Assembly (NCBI RefSeq): GCF_001722335.1 | Contig: NZ_MIHA01000001.1 | Span: forward strand, 186,001 to 250,000 | Origin: Mycolicibacterium flavescens | Lineage (GTDB): Bacteria; Actinomycetota; Actinomycetes; Mycobacteriales; Mycobacteriaceae | Direction: 5' to 3' | DNA length: 64,000 nt | Shown here: piece after piece, positions 1 through 11,460 of the stretch | Layout: every line of letters starts with the position of its first letter | How positions within the stretch are numbered: the stretch's first letter is position 1 | Notes under the pieces: model-generated | Told to the model about the DNA's origin: nothing | Database searches by the model: none | The model's input: the letters and a program-made list of their open reading frames with translations, nothing else | Made by a program: the position numbers and the translations under genes

Positions 1-534
1 TCCGGTTCGCCACTGCCGTCGGGCCCCGCCGATCAACAGCGACGACAGATCCGAGTCACCGGTGATGTGACGGGCCTCGAGCATCGCCAGGCCCGCGGAG
101 ATGTCCTCACCGGCCACCTTGAGCGCCTCCGGAACGGTACGCACGCTGTGGTCGATGCGAATGTTGGCGTCCCACAGCGGATACCACAGCAGCTCGGCGA
201 CCTGGCTGACGATGTCGGTGGGCATATTGTCGTGCAGCAGCGTCAGGTCCAGGTCGGAGTGCGGGACGAACTCCCCGCGCCCCAGCCCGCCGGTCGCGAC
301 GATCGCAAAACCACTGGTCGGGGTGATCCCGATCTCGGTGGCCTTTGTGGTGAGCCAGAACTCGTGCAGATCCTGCAGCGCCTCGCGCAGCGCAGCCGAA
401 TCCAGTTGGCGCGCACCGCCGGAGAGCAGCTGCTTGGCGGCAGCGGCCAGGTCGGTGGCGGGACGGGACGAGCCCGCCGCCGGCGCCACCCATCGAGAGG
501 GGGCACCGGCGGCGGGTCGCTGTTTCTCGGTCAT
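1..534 (-). CDS. glnD: Bifunctional uridylyltransferase-family PII regulator GlnD (5' part of gene)
   Basis: Covalently modifies the PII protein according to nitrogen status; in actinobacteria the PII modification is adenylylation. The frame is open from an ATG at 534 to the window edge, giving the first 178 codons; the rest lies outside. The nucleotidyltransferase signature is visible at about residues 83-97 (GLGRGE, then P.SDLDL). A GGGGAG Shine-Dalgarno sequence lies just upstream of the start. It is the last gene of amt-glnB-glnD, 77 bases after glnB. HD and ACT domains expected in the family are not in view. Confidence 0.93.
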   Translation of the reverse strand, partial: MTEKQRPAAGAPSRWVAPAAGSSRPATDLAAAAKQLLSGGARQLDSAALREALQDLHEFWLTTKATEIGITPTSGFAIVATGGLGRGEFVPHSDLDLTLLHDNMPTDIVSQVAELLWYPLWDANIRIDHSVRTVPEALKVAGEDISAGLAMLEARHITGDSDLSSLLIGGARRQWRTG

Positions 535-611
535 CTCGTCATCTCCCCACCTGTCGGAATCAGCAATCGGTTCATCGGGTCGGGAGACGACCTCTCATTT
601 GGTCAAGCGGC

Positions 612-983
<372 letters not shown>

Positions 984-2348
984 TCAGACGAGCTCGTAAG
1001 CGGTTTCGGCATGTTCGGTCGCATCGATGCCGGTGTCCTCGTCCTCTCGGCTGACCCGCCAGCCCAACGGTTTGACAATAAAGGCAATGATCGCCGTCAT
1101 GATGCCAGTGAAGATGACGGCCACCAAGGCGATCACCACCTGCACCACCAGCTGCTGCACGCCGCCGCCGTAGAGCAGGCCGGTCTCCGTCGCCAGGAAG
1201 CCGATGCCGACGGTGCCCCACAGGCCCGCCACCAGGTGCACACCGACGACGTCGAGCGAGTCGTCGTAGCCGAACTTGTACTTCAGCCCGACCGCCAGCG
1301 CGGACAGCACACCGGCGATGACGCCGAGGATCAGCGACCCGATCGGCGAGAGTGAACCGCAGGCCGGTGTGATCGCGACGAGGCCGGCGACGACGCCGGA
1401 GGCGGCGCCGACGCTGGTCGCGTGGCCGTCCCGGATGCGCTCCACCAGCAGCCAGCCCAACATCGCGGCGGCGGTGGCGGCGGTGGTGTTGACCCAGACC
1501 AGGCCGGCGAGCATGTCGGCCGCGCCCTCGGATCCGACGTTGAAACCGAACCAGCCGAACCACAGGATGGCAGCGCCCAGCATCACGAACGGAATGTTGT
1601 GCGGCCGGTAGGCGACCTTGCCGAAGCCGGTGCGCTTGCCGAGCAGCAGCGCCAGCACCAGTGCGGCCATGCCCGCGTTGATGTGAACGACGGTGCCACC
1701 GGCGAAGTCGATCGGCGAGACGTTCGCGGTGCCTTCCTCGCTGACACCGAACATCTTGGCCGCGATGCCGTTCTCAGCGCCGGACAGCAGACCGCCGCCC
1801 CAAACCATGTGCGACAGCGGGAAATACACCAGCGTGACCCAGATGCCGCCGAACACCAGCCAGGTGCCGAACTTCATGCGCTCGGCCACCGCGCCGCTGA
1901 TCAGCGCGACGGTGATGACCGCGAAGGTCAATTGGAAGCCGACCCACACGATGGCGGGCACGGTGCCGAAACCGCCGATGACGTAGAGCGTGTCCGCACC
2001 GACTTCCTTGGCTTCCAGCAGCGGGCTCAGGCCGAACAGCGCGAACGGGTTGTCGAAGATGCCCGCGATGTCGCTCTCACCGGTGTGCGCGGAGGCGAAC
2101 GACATCGAGTAGCCCCACAACACGTAGATGACGCTGACCACGCCGAGCGACCCGAACGACATCATCATCATGTTCAGCACGGACTTCTGGCGGGACAGCC
2201 CGCCGTAGAAGAACGCCAGGCCCGGTGTCATGAACAGAACGAGTGCCGCGGCGGTGAGTACCCATGCGGTGTCGCCTGAGCTCAACCCGTCTGGGCCGAA
2301 CGGCGCGAACGCATCATCGGGTAGAGCTAGGGGTAAGGCTGAAACCAC
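984..2348 (-). CDS. amt: Ammonium transporter
   Basis: Trimeric membrane channel for ammonium uptake. The protein of 454 residues is full length for the Amt family, strongly hydrophobic with about 11-12 membrane segments. The Amt signature is visible around DFAGGTVVHINAG, after SHMVWGGG. The GTG start at 2348 follows an AAGGAGG site about 10 bases upstream. First gene of amt-glnB-glnD. A GlnR-like box lies 67 bases upstream of the start, consistent with induction under nitrogen limitation. Confidence 0.97.
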   Translation of the reverse strand: MVSALPLALPDDAFAPFGPDGLSSGDTAWVLTAAALVLFMTPGLAFFYGGLSRQKSVLNMMMMSFGSLGVVSVIYVLWGYSMSFASAHTGESDIAGIFDNPFALFGLSPLLEAKEVGADTLYVIGGFGTVPAIVWVGFQLTFAVITVALISGAVAERMKFGTWLVFGGIWVTLVYFPLSHMVWGGGLLSGAENGIAAKMFGVSEEGTANVSPIDFAGGTVVHINAGMAALVLALLLGKRTGFGKVAYRPHNIPFVMLGAAILWFGWFGFNVGSEGAADMLAGLVWVNTTAATAAAMLGWLLVERIRDGHATSVGAASGVVAGLVAITPACGSLSPIGSLILGVIAGVLSALAVGLKYKFGYDDSLDVVGVHLVAGLWGTVGIGFLATETGLLYGGGVQQLVVQVVIALVAVIFTGIMTAIIAFIVKPLGWRVSREDEDTGIDATEHAETAYELV

Positions 2349-2414
2349 TTTGTGTGAACCTCCTTGGGAAGTGCGCCGATCGGATCGGCCTCCCGAAGAG
2401 ACTCTTTGGCTCGC

Positions 2415-2452
2415 GTTTCACCTGTGATTCTGTTCCGTTTCCGTTAAGTGAA
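2415..2452 (-). promoter_or_regulatory. Candidate GlnR operator upstream of amt
   Basis: Read on the minus strand the site is TTCAC-n6-GAAAC-n6-GAATC-n6-GAAAC. The actinobacterial GlnR consensus is gTnAC-n6-GaAAC twice. Both GAAAC halves match exactly with correct spacing, the first half-site matches four of five bases, and the third is poor. It lies in the 193-base gap between ftsY and amt, which otherwise holds only the amt promoter region. Confidence 0.55.
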
Positions 2453-2541
2453 CGGACACGTCAGAAGCGTTACGCTCGTGTTTCGCACGCGCGCGGCCAG
2501 CAAAAACGGGTCCGGACACGACTCGACGATGTCTCGTCGGA

Positions 2542-3915
2542 CTAACCGAGTAGCGCGTCGACGAACGCCGCCGGTTCGAACGGCGCCAGATCGTCGGCGC
2601 CTTCCCCGAGCCCAACGAGTTTGACCGGAACGCCGAGTTCCTGTTGCACGCGGAACACGATTCCGCCCTTCGCCGTGCCGTCGAGTTTGGTCAGCACCAC
2701 ACCGGTGATGTCGACGACCTCAGCGAACACGCGCGCCTGCGGCAGACCGTTCTGTCCGATGGTGGCGTCGAGGACCAGCAGCACCTCGTCGACCTCGGCG
2801 CGCTTGCTGACCACCCGCTTGACCTTGCCCAGTTCGTCCATCAGGCCGGTTTTGGTGTGCAGGCGCCCGGCGGTGTCGATGACGACGACGTCGGCGCCGT
2901 CGGCCACACCCTTGTCGACGGCGTCGAACGCGACCGACGCCGGGTCGGCACCCTCGGGTCCGCGCACCACCTGCGCGCCGACCCGCGACGCCCAGGACTG
3001 CAGCTGGTCGGCCGCCGCGGCGCGGAACGTGTCGGCGGCGCCGAGCACGACGCGGCGGCCGTCGGCCACCAGCACCCGCGCCAGCTTGCCGACCGTCGTC
3101 GTCTTACCGGTGCCGTTGACACCGACGACCAGCAGCACCGACGGCTTGTCGGCGTGCGGCAGCGCCCTGATCGAGCGGTCGAACTCGGGGCGCAGCTCTT
3201 CGATGAGCACCTCGCGCAGCACCGCGCGGGCGTCGGCTTCGGTGCGCACCCCGCTGGACGCCATCCGTGCGCGCAACGACGTGACGACCGACTCGGTGAC
3301 CACCGGGCCGAGGTCGGCGATCAGCAACGTGTCCTCGACCTCCTCCCAGGAGGCCTCGTCGAGGTCACCGGCGCCGAGCAGGCCGAGCATGCTGCGGCCC
3401 AGCGTGTTCTGCGAGCGGGCCAGCCGTCCGCGTAGCCGCTCGAGGCGGCCCTCGGTCGGCGCGATCTCGTCGATCGCGGGCGCGGCTGGGGTCGGCTCTT
3501 CGACCGGTTCTCGGACGGGTTCTCGGACGGGTTCTTCGACGGTCTCCTCGACCGGCTTCTCGACCACCGGCGGAGTCTCGACCGGCTTCGGCACCGGCTT
3601 CACCGGAGCCTCGGGCAGCTGCACGTCGGCGATCGGGCGTTTCGGGGCGTCCCGCGGGACGGTCGCGTCGTCGCCGACGGCGGGCAGCCCGCTGGTGTCG
3701 ATCCGCTCGGCGGGCTGAGGCGGCGCGGTCGGCGCGGACTGCGAGAACGTGATGCCCGAAGAGGCCGTGTAACCGCCCGAGCGGTCGACCGCGGCCGGGG
3801 TGTCGGTCTTCTTCAGGCTGATCTGGCGGCGCCGGTAGCGCACCAGCCCGATGATGAGCGCGGCCACGAGCAGAACGGCGATGACCGCGACTGCGATCCA
3901 CAAACCTTCGGTCAC
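2542..3915 (-). CDS. ftsY: Signal recognition particle receptor FtsY
   Basis: GTPase that docks SRP-ribosome complexes at the membrane for co-translational insertion. The 457-residue protein starts with a membrane segment (about residues 6-26). An acidic, Pro/Val/Glu-rich linker follows, with repeated EEPVREPV-like units. The NG domain carries GVNGTGKTTT near 265, DTFRAAAADQL, DTAGRL near 345 and TKLDGTAKGG near 407. The GTG start is at 3915. It lies downstream of smc with a 56-base gap, a pairing common in bacteria. Confidence 0.97.
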   Translation of the reverse strand: MTEGLWIAVAVIAVLLVAALIIGLVRYRRRQISLKKTDTPAAVDRSGGYTASSGITFSQSAPTAPPQPAERIDTSGLPAVGDDATVPRDAPKRPIADVQLPEAPVKPVPKPVETPPVVEKPVEETVEEPVREPVREPVEEPTPAAPAIDEIAPTEGRLERLRGRLARSQNTLGRSMLGLLGAGDLDEASWEEVEDTLLIADLGPVVTESVVTSLRARMASSGVRTEADARAVLREVLIEELRPEFDRSIRALPHADKPSVLLVVGVNGTGKTTTVGKLARVLVADGRRVVLGAADTFRAAAADQLQSWASRVGAQVVRGPEGADPASVAFDAVDKGVADGADVVVIDTAGRLHTKTGLMDELGKVKRVVSKRAEVDEVLLVLDATIGQNGLPQARVFAEVVDITGVVLTKLDGTAKGGIVFRVQQELGVPVKLVGLGEGADDLAPFEPAAFVDALLG

Positions 3916-3971
3916 CGAACCATTGTCTCAAGATGGCTCGGCGTCTCCCCCGCGCCCTCAGTTGGGGGCAG

Positions 3972-6900
3972 TCAGTTGGTGGAGGCGAGCAATTCCTGCC
4001 CGCGCATGCGCTGGCTGATGACCGTGGTGATGCCGTCGTCGCGCATGGTGACGCCGTAGAGCGCGTCGGCGACCTCCATGGTCGGCTTCTGGTGGGTGAT
4101 GACGATCAGCTGTGAGCGTTCCCGCAGCTGCTCGAACAGGCTGATCAGCCGGCGCAGGTTGACGTCGTCGAGCGCGGCCTCCACCTCGTCCATCACGTAG
4201 AACGGCGACGGCCGGGCCCGGAAGATCGCGACCAGCATCGCCACCGCGGTCAGCGACTTCTCGCCGCCGGACAGCAGCGACAGCCGCTTGATCTTCTTGC
4301 CGGGCGGGCGGGCCTCGACCTCGATCCCGGTGGTGAGCATGTCATCGGGGTTGGTCAGCAGCAGCCGGCCCTCGCCGCCGGGGAACAACGTCGAGAACAC
4401 CTGGGTGAACTCGCGTTCCACGTCGGCGTAGGCCTCGGTGAAAACCTGCAGGATCCGCGCGTCGACGTCGTCGACCACGTCGAGCAGGTCCTTGCGCGCG
4501 CCCTTGACGTCCTCGAGCTGGGTGGACAGGAAGTTGTAGCGCTCCTCGAGTGCGGCGAACTCCTCGAGCGCCAGCGGGTTCACCCGGCCCAGCTCGTTGA
4601 GTTCGCGTTCGGCCTTCTTCGCGCGGCGTTCCTGCGTCGGCCGGTCGAACGGCATCGGAGCCGGCGCGGTGACCTGCTCGCCGCGTTCCCGGGCCTGCTC
4701 GTACTCGGCCATCTCCAGCTCGGTCGGCGGCAGCGGCACGTCGGGGCCGTACTCGGCGATCAGGTCGGCGGTGGCCATCCCGAACTGTTCGAGGACCTGC
4801 TCTTCGAGTTGTTCGATGCGCAGCGCCGCTTGGGCTTTGGCCACCTCGTCCTTGTGCAGCGCGTCGGTCAGCGCGTTGCTCTTGGCGGTCAGCTCGTTGA
4901 CCTCGTCGCGGGTACGGGCCAACGCCGTCGACCGGTGTTGCCGCTCGGCGGCCACCTCGTCGCGCACCCGTGACGCCACCGCGACCACCGCGCTCAGCCG
5001 TTGCGCGACAAGGCGTCCCGACTCGGCGACCGCAGCGGCCACCGCGGCGGCGTGCTCGCGGGCCTCGCGCGCCCGCTGGGCCCGCAGCCGGGCCTCGCGT
5101 TCGGCCGTCGCCGCCCTGCGCAGTGAATCAGCCCGGCCGCGAACGGCGTTCGCGCGTTCCTCAGCGGTGCGCACGGCCAGCCGGGCCTCCACCTCGGCGG
5201 CGCGGGCGACCTCCGCGGCGGCCATCGTCTCCTGACGGTCGACCGGTTCGGCTTCGAACATCGGCGCCTGCTGCGCGTTGTGCAGGCGCTGTTCGAGCTC
5301 GCCGAGTTCCTCGACGGTGCGGGCGCGGTTGGTTTCCAGCTCGGCGCGCTGCTGGATCAGCCGTTGCCATTCGTCGTCGGCGGCGCGGGCGTCCTGGCCG
5401 AGCCGGCCCAGCTGCTCGTAGATCGCCGAGATCGCGGCATCGGACTCGTTGAGCGCCGCGAGCGCCTGCTCGGCGGCGTCCTGCCGGCTGGACTGCTCGG
5501 CCAACGCGCCCGCCAACGCGGCCGACAACTCGCCGACCTGGGTCTCGGCGGCCTCGAGTTCGGCGCGGGCCTTGTCGACCTCGGAGGCGATCTCCAGCGT
5601 GCTGACCTTGCGATCCGAGCCGCCGCTGAGCACGCCGGCGCCGACCAGGTCGCCGTCGGTGGTGACCGCGCGCAGCCCCGGGCGGGCGGTGGCCAGGTCC
5701 AGCGCGGCCGACAGATCCCCCACCACCGCGACGTCGCCGAGCATCGCGTGCACCGCACCGACCAGCCGCTGCGGCGCCTCGACCAGATCGACCGCCCAGT
5801 GCGCGCCGTCCGGAAGCGAATCACGCTGCGGCACAGCGTGATCAGGCCAGTCGCTGAGCACGATGGCGGCACGTCCGCCGTCGGATTCCTTGAGTGCGGC
5901 GACCGCAGCGCGGGCCGCGGCGGCGTTCTCGGCGGCGACGGCGTCGGCGGCCGCGCCGAGGACGGTCGCGACGGCCACCTCGTAGCCGCTGCGCACCTTC
6001 AGCAGGTTCGCGACCGACCCGAGAAGTCCTGCGTCGCTGCGGTTCTCCTGCAGCCAGGCCGCGCCGTCCTTGCGGTCGAGACCGACCGAGAGCGCTTCGA
6101 TCCGGGCCCGCAACGATGCCACCTGCCGTTCGGCGCTGCGCTCGGCGGCCTGCAGTTCGGCGACGCGTTCGTCGGCCAACCGCAGCGCGGTCACGCTGCG
6201 GTCGTGTTGTTCGTCGAGCCCGACCTCGCCGGCGTCGAGTTCCCCGACGCGGCCCTGTACGGTCTCGAACTCGGCCTGGGTGTGCTGGGCCTTGGCGGCG
6301 GCCTCCTCGATGGCGCCGCTGAGCCTGCTCACGGTCTCGTCGATCGACTCCACGCGGGTCCGCATCGTGTCGACCTGGCCCGACAGCCGGGCCAGCCCTT
6401 CGCGGCGGTCCGCTTCGGCGCGGGCGGCGGCCATGTGGGCGCGTTCGGCTTCGGCGGCCATGCGCTCGCACTCGCCGAGTTCGGCGCGAGCGGCTTCGAG
6501 TGTGCTGCGGGATTCGGTGAGTTCGTCGAGCAGTTGCCGTTCCTGGGCGGCAATCTCGTCGGCCTGCGCGTCGAGTTCGTCGGGGTCCGGCCCGGTCGAC
6601 ATCTCGGGCTCGCCCTCCAGATGCTGGGCCCGTTCGGTCGCGATGCGGACCGTCGCGCTGACACGTTCGGCCAGCGCCGACAGCGAGAACCACGTCTGCT
6701 GCGCGGCGTCGGCTCGCGCGCTGAGGGTTTCGACCGCCGACTCGTGGGCGCTCAGCTCGACGGTCTTGGCCTCCAGGCGGGCGGCGATCTCGTCGTGCTC
6801 GCGGCGCAGCGTGGTCTCGGCCTGGTTGGTGTTCTCGAACTCGGTGCGGCGGGTGACCAGGTCGTCGGCGGCCAGCCGCAGCCGGGCGTCGCGCAGATCG

Positions 6901-7559
6901 GCCTGGATGGTCTGCGCACGCCGGGCCATCTCCGCCTGCCTGCCCAGCGGTTTGAGCTGGCGGCGCAGTTCGGTGGTCAGGTCGGTGAGCCGGTTGAGGT
7001 TGGCCGACATCGCGTCGAGCTTGCGGACCGCTTTTTCCTTGCGCTTGCGGTGTTTGAGGACGCCGGCGGCCTCCTCGATGAACGCCCGCCGGTCCTCGGG
7101 CCGCGACTCGAGGATCTCCGAGAGCTTGCCCTGCCCGACGATCACGTGCATCTCGCGGCCGATGCCGGAGTCCGACAGCAGTTCCTGGACGTCCATCAAC
7201 CGGCAACTGCTGCCGTTGATCTCGTACTCGCTGCCGCCGTCGCGGAACATCCGCCGGGTGATCGAGACCTCGTTGTATTCGATCGGCAGTGAGTTGTCGG
7301 AGTTGTCGATGGTGACGTTGACCTCGGCACGGCCCAGCGGCGGCCGCGACGACGTGCCGGCGAAGATGACGTCTTCCATCTTGCCGCCGCGCAGCGTCTT
7401 GGCCCCCTGCTCGCCCATCACCCAGGTGAGCGCGTCGACGACGTTGGATTTGCCCGAGCCGTTGGGCCCGACCACGCACGTGATGCCTGGCTCGAAGCGC
7501 AGAGTCGTCGGCGAAGCAAACGACTTGAAGCCCTTCAGGGTCAGACTCTTGAGGTGCAC
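3972..7559 (-). CDS. smc: Chromosome segregation protein SMC
   Basis: Large coiled-coil ATPase that organises and segregates the chromosome, normally with ScpA/ScpB (not in this window). About 1195 residues. Walker A (GPNGSGKSN) is at 31-39. Two long Ala/Glu/Arg-rich coiled-coil arms flank a hinge near 500-650. The signature LLSGGEKSL (near 1093) and Walker [13 protein letters not shown] (near 1118) are at the C terminus. The GTG at 7559 was chosen because [14 protein letters not shown] is the usual N terminus; an in-frame GTG at 7571 would add four residues. Neither start has a clear Shine-Dalgarno site. Confidence 0.96.
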   Translation of the reverse strand: MHLKSLTLKGFKSFASPTTLRFEPGITCVVGPNGSGKSNVVDALTWVMGEQGAKTLRGGKMEDVIFAGTSSRPPLGRAEVNVTIDNSDNSLPIEYNEVSITRRMFRDGGSEYEINGSSCRLMDVQELLSDSGIGREMHVIVGQGKLSEILESRPEDRRAFIEEAAGVLKHRKRKEKAVRKLDAMSANLNRLTDLTTELRRQLKPLGRQAEMARRAQTIQADLRDARLRLAADDLVTRRTEFENTNQAETTLRREHDEIAARLEAKTVELSAHESAVETLSARADAAQQTWFSLSALAERVSATVRIATERAQHLEGEPEMSTGPDPDELDAQADEIAAQERQLLDELTESRSTLEAARAELGECERMAAEAERAHMAAARAEADRREGLARLSGQVDTMRTRVESIDETVSRLSGAIEEAAAKAQHTQAEFETVQGRVGELDAGEVGLDEQHDRSVTALRLADERVAELQAAERSAERQVASLRARIEALSVGLDRKDGAAWLQENRSDAGLLGSVANLLKVRSGYEVAVATVLGAAADAVAAENAAAARAAVAALKESDGGRAAIVLSDWPDHAVPQRDSLPDGAHWAVDLVEAPQRLVGAVHAMLGDVAVVGDLSAALDLATARPGLRAVTTDGDLVGAGVLSGGSDRKVSTLEIASEVDKARAELEAAETQVGELSAALAGALAEQSSRQDAAEQALAALNESDAAISAIYEQLGRLGQDARAADDEWQRLIQQRAELETNRARTVEELGELEQRLHNAQQAPMFEAEPVDRQETMAAAEVARAAEVEARLAVRTAEERANAVRGRADSLRRAATAEREARLRAQRAREAREHAAAVAAAVAESGRLVAQRLSAVVAVASRVRDEVAAERQHRSTALARTRDEVNELTAKSNALTDALHKDEVAKAQAALRIEQLEEQVLEQFGMATADLIAEYGPDVPLPPTELEMAEYEQARERGEQVTAPAPMPFDRPTQERRAKKAERELNELGRVNPLALEEFAALEERYNFLSTQLEDVKGARKDLLDVVDDVDARILQVFTEAYADVEREFTQVFSTLFPGGEGRLLLTNPDDMLTTGIEVEARPPGKKIKRLSLLSGGEKSLTAVAMLVAIFRARPSPFYVMDEVEAALDDVNLRRLISLFEQLRERSQLIVITHQKPTMEVADALYGVTMRDDGITTVISQRMRGQELLASTN

Positions 7560-7585
7560 GACGTGCCACACTACCGCCGGAACGG

Positions 7586-7870
7586 CTATCGCTCGGTGAA
7601 GCTTTCTAGCGAGTCGCGAGGTTCGGTGAAGTCGGCGACGACGTTGTCGACGCGACCGGGGGTGTCGCCGCTTCGCAGCAGGTCAAGTAGCCGATCGCAG
7701 GCCTCGCGCGGGCCCTGCGCGACAACCTGGACCCGGCCGTCGGGCTTGTTGGCGGCGTAGCCGGTCAGCCCGAGTTCCAGCGCGCGCGAGCGGGTCCACC
7801 AGCGGAAGCCGACGCCCTGGACGTGGCCGTGCACCCAGGCCGTCAGACGTACCTCAGCTAACTCCTGCAT
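7586..7870 (-). CDS. acyP: Acylphosphatase
   Basis: Hydrolyses acyl phosphates. The short alpha/beta protein carries the family motif [13 protein letters not shown] with the phosphate-binding Arg, and the catalytic Asn in [11 protein letters not shown]. The start is placed at the ATG at 7870, which has GAGG six bases upstream; ATGs at 7873 and 7882 are alternatives. The gene overlaps the end of the upstream OsmC gene and lies just before smc, as in M. tuberculosis (from memory). Confidence 0.9.
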   Translation of the reverse strand: MQELAEVRLTAWVHGHVQGVGFRWWTRSRALELGLTGYAANKPDGRVQVVAQGPREACDRLLDLLRSGDTPGRVDNVVADFTEPRDSLESFTER

Positions 7871-8270
7871 CATCAACCTCAAATGTCACTTCCGCCCCGG
7901 CCTTGAGCGTGCGGCCGACCGTACAGACCTGGTCGATCGCGCGCTCGACCACGGAGAGCACCCGCGCGCGCTCCGACTCGGAGAGCCCGGACAGGTCGAG
8001 CTCCATGCGTTCGGCCAGCCGCGGATAGCGCTCGGCCTCGCGGTCGGCGGCACCGGACACGCGGATCGTCGTCGTGTAGTCCTCGCCGAGGCGGCGCTGC
8101 AGGGGGATGTCGCTGGCCATCCCGCTGCACGCGGCCAGCGCGATCTTCAACAATTCGCCGGGGGTGAAGACGCCGTCGACGTCCTCACTGCCGACGAGCA
8201 CCTGCGCGCCCCGCGAACTGCGTCCGGTGTACCGGCGCGCTCCGGTCCGCTCTACCCAAAGTTCGGTCAT
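7854..8270 (-). CDS. OsmC/Ohr-family peroxiredoxin-like protein
   Basis: Family members reduce organic hydroperoxides with two conserved cysteines. Here both are present: LAACSGM in the first half and the downstream VCTVGRT. The 138-residue size is typical of the family. It lies between mutM and acyP on the same strand. Substrate and whether it is of the Ohr or OsmC subtype cannot be decided by reading. Confidence 0.88.
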   Translation of the reverse strand: MTELWVERTGARRYTGRSSRGAQVLVGSEDVDGVFTPGELLKIALAACSGMASDIPLQRRLGEDYTTTIRVSGAADREAERYPRLAERMELDLSGLSESERARVLSVVERAIDQVCTVGRTLKAGAEVTFEVDDAGVS

Positions 8271-8327
8271 GGCCCCATCTTCGCCCAGACCGACGAATTG
8301 GCGGAAAACCGCGCGCGCAATCGACCA

Positions 8328-9200
8328 TTACGTCGCTCTCGGCAAGGTTCGGCGCACCCGCGGGCGCGGCTGGCATCTCGGGCAGTAGAACGAGGAGCGG
8401 TTCATGAACTTCTCCCGCCGCATGACGGCTCCGCAGCGGCGGCACGGTTCGCCCTCGCGGCCGTAGGCGTCCAGCGAGCGGTCGAAGTACCCGGACTCGC
8501 CGTTGACGTTGACGTACAGCGAGTCGAACGACGTCCCGCCCTGGGCCAGCGCCTCACGCATCACCTCCGCGGCCGCGTCGAGCACTTCGGCCAGCTTGGG
8601 CCGGGTCAGCGACGACGCCAGCCGCGCGCCGTTGACCTTGGCCCGCCACAGCGCCTCGTCGGCGTAGATGTTGCCGATGCCCGAGACGACGGTCTGGTCG
8701 AGCAGCTGCCGTTTGATCTCGGAATGCTTGCCGCGCAACACTTTCACGACACCGTCGCGGTTGAATCGCGGGTCCAGTGGGTCGCGCGCGACGTGCGCGA
8801 CGGGCACCGGCACCTCGCTACCGTCAACGGTGACCATGTCGGTGAGCATCCACCCGCCGAACGTGCGCTGGTCGACGAAGCTCAGCGCGGTCCCGTCGTC
8901 GAGCAGCGTCGCGATCCGCAGATGGTCCTCGCGCGGCAGCGGGCCGAGCAGCATCTGCCCGCTCATGCCCAGGTGCACCACCAGCGCGGAGCCGTCGTCG
9001 AGCGTCAGCCACAGATACTTGCCGCGCCGCCCGGTGCCGACGATGCGCGAACCCAGCAGCCGCGCGGTCAGATCCCCCGGCCCCGCCTCGTGCCTGCGCA
9101 CGGCGCGGGGATGGTGCACCCGCACCGCGGTGATCGCCTTGTCGACGACGTGTGCGGCCAGTCCCCGGCGCACGACCTCGACTTCGGGAAGCTCAGGCAT
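8328..9200 (-). CDS. mutM: Formamidopyrimidine-DNA glycosylase (Fpg/MutM)
   Basis: Bifunctional glycosylase/AP lyase that removes 8-oxoguanine and formamidopyrimidines. The mature N terminus PELPEVE with catalytic Pro2 and Glu3 is present. The C-terminal zinc finger reads CRRCGAV then YCPRCQ. The 290-residue length is normal. Its start overlaps the end of rnc by 8 bases, so the two are translationally coupled. Confidence 0.97.
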   Translation of the reverse strand: MPELPEVEVVRRGLAAHVVDKAITAVRVHHPRAVRRHEAGPGDLTARLLGSRIVGTGRRGKYLWLTLDDGSALVVHLGMSGQMLLGPLPREDHLRIATLLDDGTALSFVDQRTFGGWMLTDMVTVDGSEVPVPVAHVARDPLDPRFNRDGVVKVLRGKHSEIKRQLLDQTVVSGIGNIYADEALWRAKVNGARLASSLTRPKLAEVLDAAAEVMREALAQGGTSFDSLYVNVNGESGYFDRSLDAYGREGEPCRRCGAVMRREKFMNRSSFYCPRCQPRPRVRRTLPRAT

Positions 9201-9894
9201 CTACCTCAGCGGCGGTCAGCGCCGTCCACGCGGCCGCGGCCGCCTTGAGTTCGGCTTCCTTCTTCGTGCGGCCCACTCCCCTGCCGTACTCGGTTTCGGC
9301 GACGACGACGGTCGCGCTGAACTCCTTGTCGTGGTCCGGGCCGCTCGAGGTGACGATGTAGGACGGCGCGCCGAGCCCGCGGCCGGCGGTGAGTTCCTGC
9401 AGGCTGCTCTTCCAGTCCAACCCGGCGCCCAGCGTCGGCGCGGTGTCGAGCAGCGATGCGAACAGGCGCAGTATCACCTCACGCGTGACCGTGATGCCGT
9501 GCTCGAGATAGATTGCGCCGAGCAGGGATTCGACGCCGTCGGCCAGGATGCTCGCCTTGTCGGCGCCGCCGGAGTTCTCCTCGCCCTTACCCAGCAGCAG
9601 GTGCGTGCCGAGGCCGCCCTCGGTCAGGTGGCGCCCTACCTCGGCCAGCGCCTGGGTGTTGACGATGCTGGCCCGCAGCTTGGCCAGATCACCCTCGGAG
9701 CGCTCCGGATGACGGTGGTAGAGCTCTTCGGTGATCGTGAGTCCCAGCACGGCGTCGCCCAGGAACTCCAGGCGCTCGTTGGTCGGCAGTCCGCCGTTCT
9801 CGTAGGAGTAGCTGCGGTGGGTGAGCGCGACGGTCAGCAATTCGTCCGGCAGTTCGACCCCCAGCGCAGCCAACAGCGCGGCGCGGTCAGTCAC
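9193..9894 (-). CDS. rnc: Ribonuclease III
   Basis: Double-strand-specific RNase for rRNA and mRNA processing. The catalytic motif [12 protein letters not shown] is near the N terminus, a second acidic cluster is in [11 protein letters not shown], and a double-stranded RNA-binding domain is at the C terminus (ends about [14 protein letters not shown]). The GTG at 9894 ([12 protein letters not shown]) was chosen: it has AAGGA upstream and overlaps the stop of the DUF177 gene. A longer frame would add 13 unlikely residues. 233 residues. Confidence 0.95.
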   Translation of the reverse strand: MTDRAALLAALGVELPDELLTVALTHRSYSYENGGLPTNERLEFLGDAVLGLTITEELYHRHPERSEGDLAKLRASIVNTQALAEVGRHLTEGGLGTHLLLGKGEENSGGADKASILADGVESLLGAIYLEHGITVTREVILRLFASLLDTAPTLGAGLDWKSSLQELTAGRGLGAPSYIVTSSGPDHDKEFSATVVVAETEYGRGVGRTKKEAELKAAAAAWTALTAAEVDA

Positions 9895-10495
9895 GCGCGT
9901 CCTTACTGATCCCAGACTCGCTCTCCTGCCCACCGGCGTCGAACATGCCGGCCAGCTTGGCCCAGCGCGGGTCGAGGCGTTCGTGGTGGTGTCCGGGTTC
10001 CGCGGTGGCCAGCGCGATACCGCACTCCGGGCACAGACCGGCGCACTCCGGGCCGCACAGCGGCGCGAACGGCAGCGCGAGTCCGACGGCGTCGACGATC
10101 GGCTGCTCGAGGTTCACGGTGTCGTCCACCACGCGGCCGACCTCGTCGGCCTCGGTGGTCTCGTCGGTGGCGCTGTCGGGATAGGCGAACAGTTCGGTCA
10201 GCTCGATCTCGACCTCGCCAGTGACCGGTGTCAGACATCGCGCGCACTCGCCCGACGTCGGCGCCGACACGGTGCCCGAGACCAGGACGCCCTCCGAGAC
10301 CGACTCGACCCGCACGTCGATGGTCAGCGGTGCGCCTTCGGCGATCGCGATGAGGTCGAGCCCGATCCTCGACGGACTCGGCACCGTCTCGTGGACAGCC
10401 ACCATCGACCCGGGTCGTCGACCGAGCCGGGAGAGGTTGATGACGAGCGGCGATTGTGACGCGCGGTGCGTCGCCGCTCTGGCATGCGTCGCCAT
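9887..10495 (-). CDS. YceD/DUF177-family protein
   Basis: Family linked to 23S rRNA or large-subunit metabolism in other organisms; the exact role here is unknown. The start at ATG 10495 gives about 202 residues. Visible features are a CARC pair followed by [13 protein letters not shown], suggesting metal binding, and an acidic middle part. In many bacteria the family sits beside rpmF; here it precedes rnc, as in M. tuberculosis (from memory). The final eight bases overlap rnc. Confidence 0.87.
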   Translation of the reverse strand: MATHARAATHRASQSPLVINLSRLGRRPGSMVAVHETVPSPSRIGLDLIAIAEGAPLTIDVRVESVSEGVLVSGTVSAPTSGECARCLTPVTGEVEIELTELFAYPDSATDETTEADEVGRVVDDTVNLEQPIVDAVGLALPFAPLCGPECAGLCPECGIALATAEPGHHHERLDPRWAKLAGMFDAGGQESESGISKDARD

Positions 10496-10526
10496 AGACG
10501 TCCAGTTTACGGCGATCGCCGGGCGG

Positions 10527-11264
10527 CTACCGAGCCGCGTAGTCGTGGGTGCCGGCGGCGGTCCGCAACTGGTGCCTGCCACGCCCGACCGAGCGCAGTG
10601 TGCCGTTGAGGAAGTCCTCGAACTCGGCGAGCTTGCTGTCGACGTAGATGTCGCATTCGCCGCGCAACCGGTCGGCCTCGGCGTGCGCCGAGTCGATCAG
10701 ACGGGTGGCCTCGGCGGTCGCGGTCTGCACGATCTCGGTCTGCGACACCAGCCGCTGCTGTTCCTTGATGCCTTCCTGCACGGCCTTCTCGTAGGCCAGG
10801 TTGCCGCTCTCGATGAGGCGGTCGGCCTCGGTCTTGGCGCGTCCGGTGCTGGCCTCGTACTCGCGCTTGGCGGTCGCGGCGATCCGGGTGGCCTCGTCGC
10901 GGGCCTCGACGACCATCCGCTCGCTGTGCTGGCGGGCCTCGGCGACCATCCGGTCGGCCTGGGCCTTCGCGTCGGCCAGCAGCCGGTCGGCTTCGGCGCG
11001 GGCGTGGTTGAGCACCGAGTCGGCCTCGGCGGTGGCCGTCGACACCATCGAGTCGGAGTGCTCCTTGGCTTCGCGCAGCAACCCGTCCCGGGCGTCGAGC
11101 ACATCCTGGGCGTCGTCGAGTTCACCGGGAATCGCGTCCTTGATGTCGTCGAGCAACTCGAGGACATCGCCGCGGGGCACCACGCAGCCGGCCGTCATCG
11201 GCACGCCGCGGGCTTCTTCCACAATCGCGCTCAGTTCGTCGAGCGCCTCAAAAACTCGGTACAC
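10527..11264 (-). CDS. sepIVA: SepIVA, DivIVA-like septum-associated coiled-coil protein
   Basis: 245-residue protein, helical almost throughout. After an N-terminal stretch (MYRVFEALDELSAIVEEA) it has long Ala/Glu/Arg heptad-rich repeats of the form EADRLL..A.AQADRMVAEA, ending in a short basic tail. It matches the mycobacterial DivIVA-like septal factor (Rv2927c family) that is needed for division and for organising cell-envelope precursor enzymes. The GTG start at 11264 has GGAGGG seven bases upstream. The 196 bases before it contain no other gene. Confidence 0.9.
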   Translation of the reverse strand: MYRVFEALDELSAIVEEARGVPMTAGCVVPRGDVLELLDDIKDAIPGELDDAQDVLDARDGLLREAKEHSDSMVSTATAEADSVLNHARAEADRLLADAKAQADRMVAEARQHSERMVVEARDEATRIAATAKREYEASTGRAKTEADRLIESGNLAYEKAVQEGIKEQQRLVSQTEIVQTATAEATRLIDSAHAEADRLRGECDIYVDSKLAEFEDFLNGTLRSVGRGRHQLRTAAGTHDYAAR

Positions 11265-11460
11265 GGCAACACCCTCCAGGCGTAGTTGACGGTTACTAGT
11301 GTGCCTGGTGTTACGCCTGTGACTCAGCTTCCCGCCCGGTGTGTCGCCGGTCGACTTGTTTGCCGCGAGCTTCGAGCCACTACCCCAGACCCCTTGGCCG
11401 CCGAACGTGAACTGTGCGCGAGAGCTTCGACCACCAGCTCACGTCCGGCGCGACGAGGCG

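Noticed and set aside
5280..7292. Long open frame antisense to smc (about 670 codons)
   Set aside because: It lies wholly opposite a strongly conserved SMC gene. It is a GC-rich mirror frame without recognisable domains or a ribosome site.
7560..7571. Alternative GTG start four codons upstream for smc
   Set aside because: Family N terminus is [14 protein letters not shown]; the extra WHV residues are not expected and there is no better ribosome site.
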